Assembly (NCBI RefSeq): GCF_002879645.1
Contig: NZ_PNRE01000090.1
Coordinates: 31,619-83,263, forward strand
DNA length: 51,645 bases
Origin: Halomonas heilongjiangensis
Lineage (GTDB): Bacteria; Pseudomonadota; Gammaproteobacteria; Pseudomonadales; Halomonadaceae
Direction of reading: 5' to 3'
In this document: positions 45,442 to 51,645 of the stretch, piece after piece
Layout of the letters: every line of letters begins with the position of its first letter
Position numbering within the stretch: the first letter of the stretch is position 1
The notes under the pieces: model-generated
Told to the model about the DNA's origin: nothing
The model's database searches: none
Seen by the model: the letters and a program-made list of their open reading frames with translations, nothing else
Position numbers and translations under genes: made by a program

Positions 45442-45465
45442 AAAAGGCCCCGCCGAGGCGGGGCC
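45441..45465 (-). terminator. intrinsic terminator of pcaHG
   Basis: GGCCCCGCC (45446-45454), two bases and GGCGGGGCC (45457-45465) make a 9-bp G+C stem. The five A residues at 45441-45445 become a T tract on the minus strand, so it stops transcripts of pcaHG. It also lies directly after the convergent marR stop. Confidence 0.85.
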
Positions 45466-45490
45466 GACGTCACCGTCGTGACGACCAATC

Positions 45491-45517
45491 AGAAATCGAA
45501 GCGTTTAGAAATCGAAG
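45491..45517. repeat. duplicated 3' end of pcaG
   Basis: AGAAATCGAAG occurs at 45491-45501 and again at 45507-45517, a 16-base period. On the minus strand the gene copy encodes FDF followed by TAA; the copy beyond the stop codon encodes FDF followed by TGA. It looks like a small tandem duplication of the C-terminal coding end. Confidence 0.6.
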
Positions 45518-46137
45518 AACACCGTCTCGCCTTCGCCCTGCAGGCGGATATCGAAGCGGTAGCGTACCTTGCCGTCGACCTCCTCGCGCTTGGCGATCAG
45601 GGTCTGGCGGCGGGCCGGCGACTCGATGGCATTGAGCACCGGGCAGGCGGCGTTGGTTTCGGCTTCGTCCTCGAAGTAGAGGCGGGTCTGCAGGTGGATG
45701 TTGATGCCCCGGGCGAAGACCGCCAGGTTGATGTGCGGTGCCATCACCTTGCCGTCGCCGCGCGTCACCGCGCCGGGCTTGATGGTGGTCAGCGACCACT
45801 CGCTGCCGCCCTCGGCGGTGGTGGCGGTGCGACCGAAGCCGTTGAAGGGCTTGTGTAGATCGAACTCGGGCCGGTACTGGCCCTGGGCGTCGGCCTGCCA
45901 GGCCTCGAGCAGGGCGTCGCGCACCAGGTCGCCGTTGCCGTCGATCACGGTGCCGACCACCTCGATGGGCTCGCCCTCGGCCTCGGGTCTGGCCATTTGA
46001 CTCCAGATCTCCTCGTCGCGCTCGGGCAGGCCGGCCACGTGCAGGGCCAGGCCGATATGCACGTAGGGGCCGGCGGTCTGGGAGGCGGTCTCGCGCAGCA
46101 TCAACTCGCTGCAGGGTCGGGAATTCGGCTGTTGCAT
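45505..46137 (-). CDS. pcaG: protocatechuate 3,4-dioxygenase alpha subunit
   Basis: The 210-residue subunit pairs with PcaH in intradiol cleavage of protocatechuate to 3-carboxy-cis,cis-muconate. It has the family start region TASQTAGPYVHIGLAL and the core GEPIEVVGTVIDGNGDLVRDALLEAWQADAQGQYRPEFD and PHINLAVFARGINIHLQTRLYFEDE. As expected for the alpha subunit it lacks the iron-ligand Tyr/His set. It is downstream of pcaH with a 57-base gap that contains repeats of the pcaH 3' end. It ends before the terminator at 45441-45465. Confidence 0.95.
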   Translation of the reverse strand: MQQPNSRPCSELMLRETASQTAGPYVHIGLALHVAGLPERDEEIWSQMARPEAEGEPIEVVGTVIDGNGDLVRDALLEAWQADAQGQYRPEFDLHKPFNGFGRTATTAEGGSEWSLTTIKPGAVTRGDGKVMAPHINLAVFARGINIHLQTRLYFEDEAETNAACPVLNAIESPARRQTLIAKREEVDGKVRYRFDIRLQGEGETVFFDF

Positions 46138-46156
46138 GGTCTGGTTACCCCATCCT

Positions 46157-46213
46157 GTACTGGTTCTCGAAGCGATTACTGGTTGTCGAACCGGTTACTG
46201 GTTTTCGAAATAG
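46157..46213. repeat. three 19-base tandem repeats at the 3' end of pcaH
   Basis: Three copies of a 19-base unit with the core TACTGGTT-x-TCGAA run in register at 46157, 46176 and 46195. On the minus strand the first encodes the C-terminal FENQ of PcaH and its stop codon; the other two are non-coding leftovers between pcaH and pcaG. The pattern suggests slippage duplication of the gene end. Confidence 0.75.
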
Positions 46214-46935
46214 GTCTGCAGTTCGCCGCGCACCACCAGGTCGAAGCGGTAAGCCAGGCAGTCCATGGGGCGGCTGCGCGCCATGTCGAGGCGCCCGATC
46301 ATGGTCTCGACGGCCTCCTGGTCGTTGAGGGTCTGCACGATGGGGCAGATCGGGATCAGCGGGTCGCCCTCGAAGTACATCTGGGTCACCAGGCGGGTGG
46401 AGATCGCCGGCCCCATCACCGAGACATGGATATGCGCCGGGCGCCAGGTGTTGATGCCGTTGCCCCAGGGGTAGGGGCCGGGCTTGATGGTACGGAAGCG
46501 ATACCAGCCCTGATCGTCGGTGAGGCAGCGCCCCACCCCGCCGAAGTTGGGATCCAGCGGTGCCAGGTAGGCGTCTTTCTTGTGGCGATAGCGACCGCCG
46601 GCATTGGCCTGCCACATCTCCACCAGGGTGTGCGGCACCGGCTTGCCGAACTGGTCGATGACCCGGCCGAACATGATGATCCGCTCGCCGACCGGCAGGC
46701 CAGCCGCCCCTGCCAACGCGGGGTCTTCACGATAGTTGAGCAGCAGGTCGTTGTCGTGGGGCCCCATGCGCAGCCGGCGGAAGTCCGGACCGGTCAGCTC
46801 GGAGACGCTGGGCGCCTGCAGGCTGACCAGCGCCTGGCTGGGCGAACGGGCCACGGAGGTCTTGTAGCCGGGCGTGTAGGCGGCGGGGTGCCAGTCACGG
46901 TCGCGCTCCACGTAGCGCTTGTTGTCGTGCTGCAT
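46195..46935 (-). CDS. pcaH: protocatechuate 3,4-dioxygenase beta subunit
   Basis: The 246-residue subunit binds the catalytic Fe(III). The ligands are Y116 ([23 protein letters not shown]), Y155 (KPGPYPW), H168 and H170 (RPAHIHVS), with the same spacing as the Pseudomonas enzyme; R165, which stabilises intermediates, is also present. Start at 46935 ([27 protein letters not shown]). Transcribed from the region carrying a PcaQ box (47021-47036). Its last codons are part of a triplicated 19-base repeat. Confidence 0.97.
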   Translation of the reverse strand: MQHDNKRYVERDRDWHPAAYTPGYKTSVARSPSQALVSLQAPSVSELTGPDFRRLRMGPHDNDLLLNYREDPALAGAAGLPVGERIIMFGRVIDQFGKPVPHTLVEMWQANAGGRYRHKKDAYLAPLDPNFGGVGRCLTDDQGWYRFRTIKPGPYPWGNGINTWRPAHIHVSVMGPAISTRLVTQMYFEGDPLIPICPIVQTLNDQEAVETMIGRLDMARSRPMDCLAYRFDLVVRGELQTYFENQ

Positions 46936-47020
46936 GTCGAGTCATCTCTGGGCTGGGGTTGATCGGGCTCAGTGTGGCGCCTTGTCGCAGGGCTGCCAAT
47001 TGACGTCTCGCCCCACCCCC

Positions 47021-47036
47021 ATAACCCAGTGGTTAT
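47021..47036. promoter_or_regulatory. PcaQ binding site
   Basis: ATAACC-CAGT-GGTTAT is a perfect palindrome that fits the ATAACC-N4-GGTTA(A/T) box of PcaQ from Sinorhizobium. It lies 86 bases upstream of the pcaH start and overlaps the pcaQ stop codon (47033-47035). Activation of pcaHG from within the end of the regulator gene is indicated. Confidence 0.82.
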
Positions 47037-47950
47037 ACCGCCGCCACCTGGCGCAGGATCTCGCAGAAGGCCTCCAGGGCCAGCGAAGGCTGCATGCTGG
47101 CGTTGGTGCACAGCCCCACCGAACCGCCGTGGGACTCGAGATCCAGGCTCAATCGGCACAGCCGGCCTGCGGCGAGATCCTCGGCGACGGCCTCCTCCGG
47201 GGCGACCCAGATCGCTTCGCTCTCGAGGGTATAGTGGCGGCTGAGCGGCAGCGAGAGGGTCTCCAGCAGGCGCGACGGCAGGCTCAGGGCGTGGCGCACG
47301 CAGAAGCTGTCCACCTGCTGGCGCAGGGTGGTCTGGGGCGGTGGCAACACCCAGGGGTGATCGGTCAGCGCCTCGGGCGGCAGGGGATCCACGCCGGCCA
47401 GGGGGTGGCCGGCCCGCACCACCAGCAGCAGTCGCTCGTAGTAGAGGTGTTCGAAGGCCAGGTCCTGGATCTCGCGGGCCTCGGTCATGCGCCCCACCAC
47501 CAGGTCCAGCTCGCCGCGGCGCAACCGCGAGAGCAGGAAGGCGCTGGGGCCGGTGACCACGTTGACGCCCACCTCGCCGTGCGCCGAGCCTTCGGCGTGC
47601 CAGCGGTGCAGCGCCTCGGGCAGCAGCCGGCTCTCCACGGTGGAGAGCGCCCCCACACGCAGCCAGCGCGTCCCCTGATGGGTATCCCCGATCGCCCCCA
47701 CGCCCTCCTCCAGGGCGCGCAGTGCCGGCCCGGCGTGGCGCAGCAGGGTCAGCCCCGCCTGGGTCAGGGCCACGCCCTGGGGCGTGCGCTCGAACAGGCT
47801 GGTGTCGAGGAGCTCCTCGAGCTCGCGGATGGTCTTGGACATGCCCGGCTGGGTGATCGCCAGCCGCTCGGCGGCTCGGGCGAAGCTGCGCTGGCGGGCC
47901 ACCTCGAGGAAGGCCTGCAGGTGGCGCAGCTTGATCCGGGCATTGAGCAT
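47033..47950 (-). CDS. pcaQ: LysR-type activator of protocatechuate genes
   Basis: The 305-residue protein has the PcaQ N-terminus (IKLRHLQAFLEVARQRSFARAAERLAITQPGMSKTIRELEELLDTSLFERT) and an effector domain with the PcaQ segments GALSTVESRLLPEAL, VNVVTGPSAFLLSRLRRGELDLVVGRM and a C-terminal SVGLCTNASMQPSLALEAFCEILRQVA. PcaQ responds to beta-carboxymuconate or related intermediates. It is cotranscribed with the upstream MFS gene (its ATG directly follows that stop codon). A PcaQ box overlaps its own 3' end in front of pcaH. Confidence 0.92.
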   Translation of the reverse strand: MLNARIKLRHLQAFLEVARQRSFARAAERLAITQPGMSKTIRELEELLDTSLFERTPQGVALTQAGLTLLRHAGPALRALEEGVGAIGDTHQGTRWLRVGALSTVESRLLPEALHRWHAEGSAHGEVGVNVVTGPSAFLLSRLRRGELDLVVGRMTEAREIQDLAFEHLYYERLLLVVRAGHPLAGVDPLPPEALTDHPWVLPPPQTTLRQQVDSFCVRHALSLPSRLLETLSLPLSRHYTLESEAIWVAPEEAVAEDLAAGRLCRLSLDLESHGGSVGLCTNASMQPSLALEAFCEILRQVAAV

Positions 47951-49156
47951 TCAGGTCTCCTGCTGGCGGGAGGCGAGCAGTCGGCGGGTGCTCGCCATGG
48001 CCACCAGACTGATCAGCAGGGTCGGCAGGAAGGCCAGCGCCACGGTCCCCGAGAGGTCGTTGAGCCAGCCGCCGACCACGGTGATGGCGAAGACCAGAAG
48101 ATAACCGAAGCAGAGCATGCCGGCCATCAGCCGCGGCAGCGCCTCGAGGCGCACCAGCCAGGCCGGCAGCGCCAGCACGAAGATGAACAGCGCACTGGTG
48201 AAGAAGCCGAACACCCCGGCGGCCCACACCACCCCGCTGCCGGGCAACCAGAGCATCAGCGGCAGCGCCAGCAGGGCCAGGGCGGTGATGGCGATCAAGG
48301 GCAACGGCCGCCCCATCAGGCGATCGGCGTAGAGGATCAGCAGCGCCGAGGAGAGCATCTGGGCGCCGTTGAGCGCCGTCAGGCTGGGCGCCAGCAGCGC
48401 CAGGCGGTCGCTTTCCTCGAGCAGCGGCGGCAGGAAGACGTTGCCGGTGAAGTAGAGGGCCGCCGCCGCACCGAGCAGCGCCACCAGGCGCCACATGCGA
48501 CCGTCGCGGGCATCCGGCAGGATCAGGCCGGCGGCCCGGGAACCACTCGTCATGGCCGGCAGGCGTCGGCCGCCCACCACCAGGGCCAGCATCAGCAGCG
48601 GCACCGGCGCGACCCACAGGGCGAAGGCCCATTGCCACTGGGCGCCGAGCCAGGCGGCCACCAGGGGCCCGGTGGCCCCGGCGGCCAGCAGTTCGCCCAC
48701 CAGCAGGCCGTTGGTGTAGACCGCCGAGGCGCGGCCGATGCGCTCGGGCGCCCACAGCTTGGCCAGCACCGGCATCGCCGCCTGCATCAGGGCGATGCCG
48801 GCGCCCATCAGCAGGGTGGCCAGCATAAAGGGCACGAAGGCGCCGGGAAGACTCCTCAGACCGCTCCCGATCGCCATCACCGCCAGGCCGCCCAGCACGC
48901 AAGTGCGCACCCCGAGCCGGGCCAGCAGCCAGCCGGTCGCCAGGCCGCCTACCGCCAGGGTCACCAGCGGCAGGCTGGTGGCAATGGCCACCTCGCCGCC
49001 GGTGAACCCCAACACCGCCTTGAGCTGGGGAATCAGCGGCGGCACCACCAGCACCGTCAAGCGCAGATAGAGCCCCAGGCACCACAGCAGGCCATAGGCC
49101 AGCAGCGCCTGGCGCAGCCGGTCCGAGGATGCCATGGTCGCCGCGTCCTGGTTCAT
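47951..49156 (-). CDS. MFS permease (CynX/NimT-like)
   Basis: The 401-residue membrane protein has 12 likely transmembrane segments and MFS marks such as GGLATGWLLARLGVRTCVLGG between helices 2 and 3. It resembles the CynX/NimT group more than the PcaK group. Its position directly upstream of pcaQ, with no gap, suggests export or uptake of a pathway-related acid; the substrate is unknown. The start at 49156 (MNQDAATM) follows GGGGAGAGG; upstream in-frame ATG codons lack a ribosome site. Confidence 0.8.
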   Translation of the reverse strand: MNQDAATMASSDRLRQALLAYGLLWCLGLYLRLTVLVVPPLIPQLKAVLGFTGGEVAIATSLPLVTLAVGGLATGWLLARLGVRTCVLGGLAVMAIGSGLRSLPGAFVPFMLATLLMGAGIALMQAAMPVLAKLWAPERIGRASAVYTNGLLVGELLAAGATGPLVAAWLGAQWQWAFALWVAPVPLLMLALVVGGRRLPAMTSGSRAAGLILPDARDGRMWRLVALLGAAAALYFTGNVFLPPLLEESDRLALLAPSLTALNGAQMLSSALLILYADRLMGRPLPLIAITALALLALPLMLWLPGSGVVWAAGVFGFFTSALFIFVLALPAWLVRLEALPRLMAGMLCFGYLLVFAITVVGGWLNDLSGTVALAFLPTLLISLVAMASTRRLLASRQQET

Positions 49157-49289
49157 GCCCCTCTCCCCGTCTCCAGAAAGCCGAAACCGGCCCGCAGGCC
49201 GGTTCGGCATCATGCCATGGGGCACTCCTTATTAGCACCCTAACAAAAGGTCCTAGCGGATCGTCCCTCAACGGCACCGAGGCCCGCCC

Positions 49290-49377
49290 CTAGGGGGTCA
49301 GACCCCAGCCAAGTTGCCAGGCTTGTCATCGTGCACGTGGCGAGCGGATGCGACCCCGCCGGGGTCTGACCCCCTAG
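49290..49377. mobile_element. REPIN-like element: two inverted REP sequences
   Basis: CTAGGGGGTCAGACCCC (49290-49306) is repeated inverted at 49361-49377, and each arm contains a near-palindrome GGGGTCAGACCCC. The motif is the kind found at REP-associated tyrosine transposases, and two inverted copies of about 90 bases total fit a REPIN. No transposase gene is present here, so it is non-autonomous. It lies in the 308-bp gap between the MFS gene and pcaDC, which otherwise shows no gene. Confidence 0.65.
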
Positions 49378-49464
49378 CGCCTCCCAGCGCCGGCAGCTCA
49401 CCGCCCGAATACTTTCAACCCACTGATTTTTCAGTAAGACTCCTGGGGGATCGCTGGCGTGGAC

Positions 49465-50643
49465 CTAGGCCTGCTCCCCGCCCCAGCCCAGTTGCTTGGC
49501 CAGGGCAAAGGCGTGATTGGCCGCCGGTACGCCGCCATAGATGGCCACGTGCATCAGCACCTGGCGCAGCTCTGCCTCGGTGAGGCCGATACGCTTCGCC
49601 GTCTTGAGGTGCAGTTCGAGCTCCTCGCGGCCCAGGGCGGCCAGGATGCCGGTGGTGATCATGCTGCGCTCGCGACGGGTCAGGTCGTCGTTGCTCCACA
49701 GCTCGCCCCAGGCCAGGCGGGTGATCATCTGCTGGAAGGGGGCATCCAGGCGGGTGGCGTTGTCGGTGGAGCGGGCCACGTGTTCCTCGCCCAGCACCTG
49801 CTTGCGGGTCGTCAGGCCGGTGGCGTAGTCCACGCCCTTGTCGCCGACGTCGCCCAGGTCCACCGCCAGCACCGCCAGCAGCTTCTCGGCGAACAGGGCC
49901 GGCACCTCCACGGAGGGCACATGGCCGACGGCGTCGAGGATCTCGAGCGTCGCGCCGTCGCACTCGGCCGCCAGGGCCTCCAGCGTCGCCGGCGGGGTTG
50001 CCAGGTCCTCGCTGCCGCCCAGCAACTGCACCTTCACTCCCTTCCTGGTCAGCTTGCCGGTAAAGGCGTGGCTGCCCAGCATCTCGCACAGGCGCGCATA
50101 GGACTCGTCGTCGCCACGCCCCATCTGGGTCATCCAGCCGTGCTTGAGCGCCGGATTGGCCTCGATGCGACCGGCGGAGAACCAGCGCGGCACGATCTCG
50201 CCGCTGATCGCTCCCAGGCCCTCGCTACGCACCCGGCCGGCGCGGGTGGTCCAGAGCTCGCTGGTGCCGATCACCGCCCCGGTGTTGGTCAGGGTGACGG
50301 AGTAGAGCCGCTCGGCGTGCTCGGCCAGCAGTTGCTGGCCCACCACGCCGCCGATGGAGGTGCCGGCGAAGTGGAAGCGGCCGGCGCCGGCGTGGTCGGC
50401 CAGGGCCAGGGCCTCGCTTGCCAGGTCGGCCGGGGTGATCGCTCCCTCGCCCCAGGCCTGGCTGGCGCCATGGCCGGGCAGGTCCCAGGTCAGCACGCGG
50501 TAGCGTGGCAGCAGCGCCGGCAGCACGTCGTCCCACACCGCCTGGCTCATGCCCAGCGGATGGGCCAGCACCACCAGCGGCAGCGCCTCGGCTCCGAGCA
50601 GGCGATAGGCCACGCTGCGGCCGTTGATGTTCAGAAATGCCAT
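49465..50643 (-). CDS. pcaL: fused 3-oxoadipate enol-lactonase / 4-carboxymuconolactone decarboxylase (PcaD-PcaC)
   Basis: The 392-residue protein joins two enzymes of protocatechuate degradation. Residues about 1-260 are an alpha/beta hydrolase (enol-lactonase) with nucleophile S96 in GTSIGG and oxyanion region VVLAHPLGMS. From about residue 268 a carboxymuconolactone-decarboxylase domain follows (YATGLTTRKQVLGEEHVARSTDNATRLDAPFQQMITRLAWGELWSND, then HVAIYGGVPAANHAFALAKQ). The fusion, named PcaL in actinobacteria, yields 3-oxoadipate. Start at 50643 follows AGGAGAGA. Confidence 0.95.
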   Translation of the reverse strand: MAFLNINGRSVAYRLLGAEALPLVVLAHPLGMSQAVWDDVLPALLPRYRVLTWDLPGHGASQAWGEGAITPADLASEALALADHAGAGRFHFAGTSIGGVVGQQLLAEHAERLYSVTLTNTGAVIGTSELWTTRAGRVRSEGLGAISGEIVPRWFSAGRIEANPALKHGWMTQMGRGDDESYARLCEMLGSHAFTGKLTRKGVKVQLLGGSEDLATPPATLEALAAECDGATLEILDAVGHVPSVEVPALFAEKLLAVLAVDLGDVGDKGVDYATGLTTRKQVLGEEHVARSTDNATRLDAPFQQMITRLAWGELWSNDDLTRRERSMITTGILAALGREELELHLKTAKRIGLTEAELRQVLMHVAIYGGVPAANHAFALAKQLGWGGEQA

Positions 50644-50747
50644 GGAAGTCTCTCCTGACGCCTAACGTCAAAATTCAATGTTGTCCCCCTCGACGGCGGT
50701 CCGTACCGTCCGTCAGTGGCCCCCGAAATGGCCCCGATGGAGAGTCG

Positions 50748-51578
50748 TTAAGCCGCCTTGAGTCCCAGGATCTCGCGAGCCTGTTGCCAGGTAGCCACCG
50801 GACGCTCGTATTTCTCGCAAAGCTCCGCCACCCGCTCGACCAAGGCGGCATTCGAGGGTGCCAAGCGCTCCTTGTCCCAGCGGACATTGTCCTCGAGGCC
50901 AGTGCGAGTGTGGCCTCCGGCGGCGATCGACCATTCGTTGAGCACTAACTGGTTGGCGCCGACACCGGCCCCGCACCACTGGGAACCCGGCGCCAGTCGC
51001 TCGAGGGTCTCGATGTAGAAGTCGAAGGTCGGCTTGTCGACCGGCATGGCGTTCTTCACGCCCATCACGAACTGGACGTACAGCGGCGCCTTGATCTTGC
51101 CCTGCTTCATCAGGTTCACCGCCTGATGGATATGCGACAGGTCAAAGGCCTCGATCTCGGGCTTGATGTCATAGGTCAGCATCTCGGAGGCGAGCCAGTC
51201 CACCAGGTCGGGGGAATTCTCGTAGACGCGCGTAGGGAAGTTGTTGGACCCCACCGACAGACTGGCCATGTCGGGCTTCAGCGGTAGCATGCCGCCGCGC
51301 TCACGGTCGGCACCAGAGCGGCCGCCGGTGGACAGCTGGACGATCATGCCCGGGCAGTGCTTGCGCAGTCCTTCCAGCAAACGGGCAAACTTCTCGGGAT
51401 CCGAGGTCGGGGTCTGATCCTCGTTGCGGACATGGCAGTGCGCAATGGTCGCCCCGGCCTCGAAGGCCGCCTGGGTGCTCTCGATCTGCTCCTCGATGGT
51501 GATCGGAACCGCCGGGTTGTTCTCTTTGCGTGGCAGGCTGCCGGTGATGGCAACGCAGATAATGCAGGGATTTGACAT
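50748..51578 (-). CDS. BKACE-family beta-keto acid cleavage enzyme
   Basis: The 276-residue protein belongs to the 3-keto-5-aminohexanoate cleavage (Kce/BKACE) family, Zn-dependent enzymes that react a beta-keto acid with acetyl-CoA to give acetoacetate and a new CoA ester. The metal site is H47 and H49 (IAHCHVRN) and E229 (TRTGLEDNVRW), matching the known His-x-His and late Glu. It lies 104 bases upstream of pcaDC on the same strand. A beta-ketoadipate-cleaving member would give succinyl-CoA and acetoacetate, replacing PcaIJ and PcaF; this role is inferred from position. GAGG precedes its start at 51578. Confidence 0.87.
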   Translation of the reverse strand: MSNPCIICVAITGSLPRKENNPAVPITIEEQIESTQAAFEAGATIAHCHVRNEDQTPTSDPEKFARLLEGLRKHCPGMIVQLSTGGRSGADRERGGMLPLKPDMASLSVGSNNFPTRVYENSPDLVDWLASEMLTYDIKPEIEAFDLSHIHQAVNLMKQGKIKAPLYVQFVMGVKNAMPVDKPTFDFYIETLERLAPGSQWCGAGVGANQLVLNEWSIAAGGHTRTGLEDNVRWDKERLAPSNAALVERVAELCEKYERPVATWQQAREILGLKAA

Positions 51579-51645
51579 GGGAACCTCGCGTAATGCCTAC
51601 GCTTTGTCTGAAAACTGCCTGCGCTCGGTCATACGGCGTTAAAAA

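Noticed and set aside
46794..49277. An 827-codon minus-strand frame across pcaQ and the MFS gene
   Set aside because: It is a shifted frame of those two genes with R/G/P/A-rich composition.

Overview
This is a GC-rich (about two thirds G+C by eye) chromosomal stretch, almost entirely devoted to catabolism of aromatic acids. The gene content (several TRAP transporters, PcaQ/CatR/PobR/NahR-type regulators, a fused PcaD-PcaC protein, a DcaP-type outer-membrane porin) suggests a marine or halophilic gammaproteobacterium of the Halomonadaceae. That placement is inferred from gene style, not from a marker gene. I see no rRNA, tRNA, CRISPR array, phage or intact insertion sequence.

Layout. 1-3.4 kb: start of catB, divergent catR, then pobA (4-hydroxybenzoate to protocatechuate) divergent from its AraC-type activator. 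3.4-10.5 kb: TRAP transporter dctPQM, vanR, vanAB (vanillate to protocatechuate) and a second, orphan dctP. 10.5-13 kb: salicylate hydroxylase divergent from a NahR-like LysR protein (salicylate to catechol). 13-26 kb: a CoA-dependent beta-oxidation set (acyl-CoA synthetase, crotonase, SDR, acyl-CoA dehydrogenase; on the other strand porin, thiolase, CoA-transferase and TRAP transporter), best read as side-chain degradation of phenylpropanoids. 26-33.3 kb: one operon for 3-hydroxybenzoate (TRAP transporter, 3-hydroxybenzoate 6-hydroxylase, gentisate dioxygenase, fumarylpyruvate hydrolase, maleylpyruvate isomerase, MarR). 33.3-41.4 kb: GST, an unusual LysR protein with two helix-turn-helix domains, a TAXI-type TRAP transporter, a cytoplasmic sulfatase, a small ORF and a TauE/SafE permease. 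41.5-45.4 kb: LysR, 4-hydroxybenzoyl-CoA-type thioesterase, second feruloyl-CoA-synthetase-like enzyme, MarR. 45.5-51.6 kb: pcaHG, pcaQ, an MFS permease, fused pcaDC and a BKACE-family enzyme.

How the parts fit. Phenylpropanoids would be imported, activated to CoA esters, shortened by hydratase, dehydrogenase and thiolase, and released by the thioesterase as hydroxybenzoates. 4-Hydroxybenzoate (PobA) and vanillate (VanAB) converge on protocatechuate, which PcaHG and PcaDC carry to 3-oxoadipate. A BKACE enzyme next to pcaDC may finish the route in place of PcaIJ/PcaF. Salicylate goes to catechol and the cat branch; 3-hydroxybenzoate goes through gentisate. pcaB, pcaIJ, pcaF, catA and catC are not in the window.

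Regulatory DNA is unusually readable. There is an ATAC-N7-GTAT site at catR, two VanR operators at vanA, a PcaQ box at pcaH, and a 70-bp block shared by the pobA and dctPQM promoters. A recurring GACTTTRGTC motif suggests a global regulator. The least conventional module is the tandem-HTH LysR / TAXI-TRAP / sulfatase cluster at 34-41 kb, which looks like uptake and intracellular desulfation of a sulfate ester.
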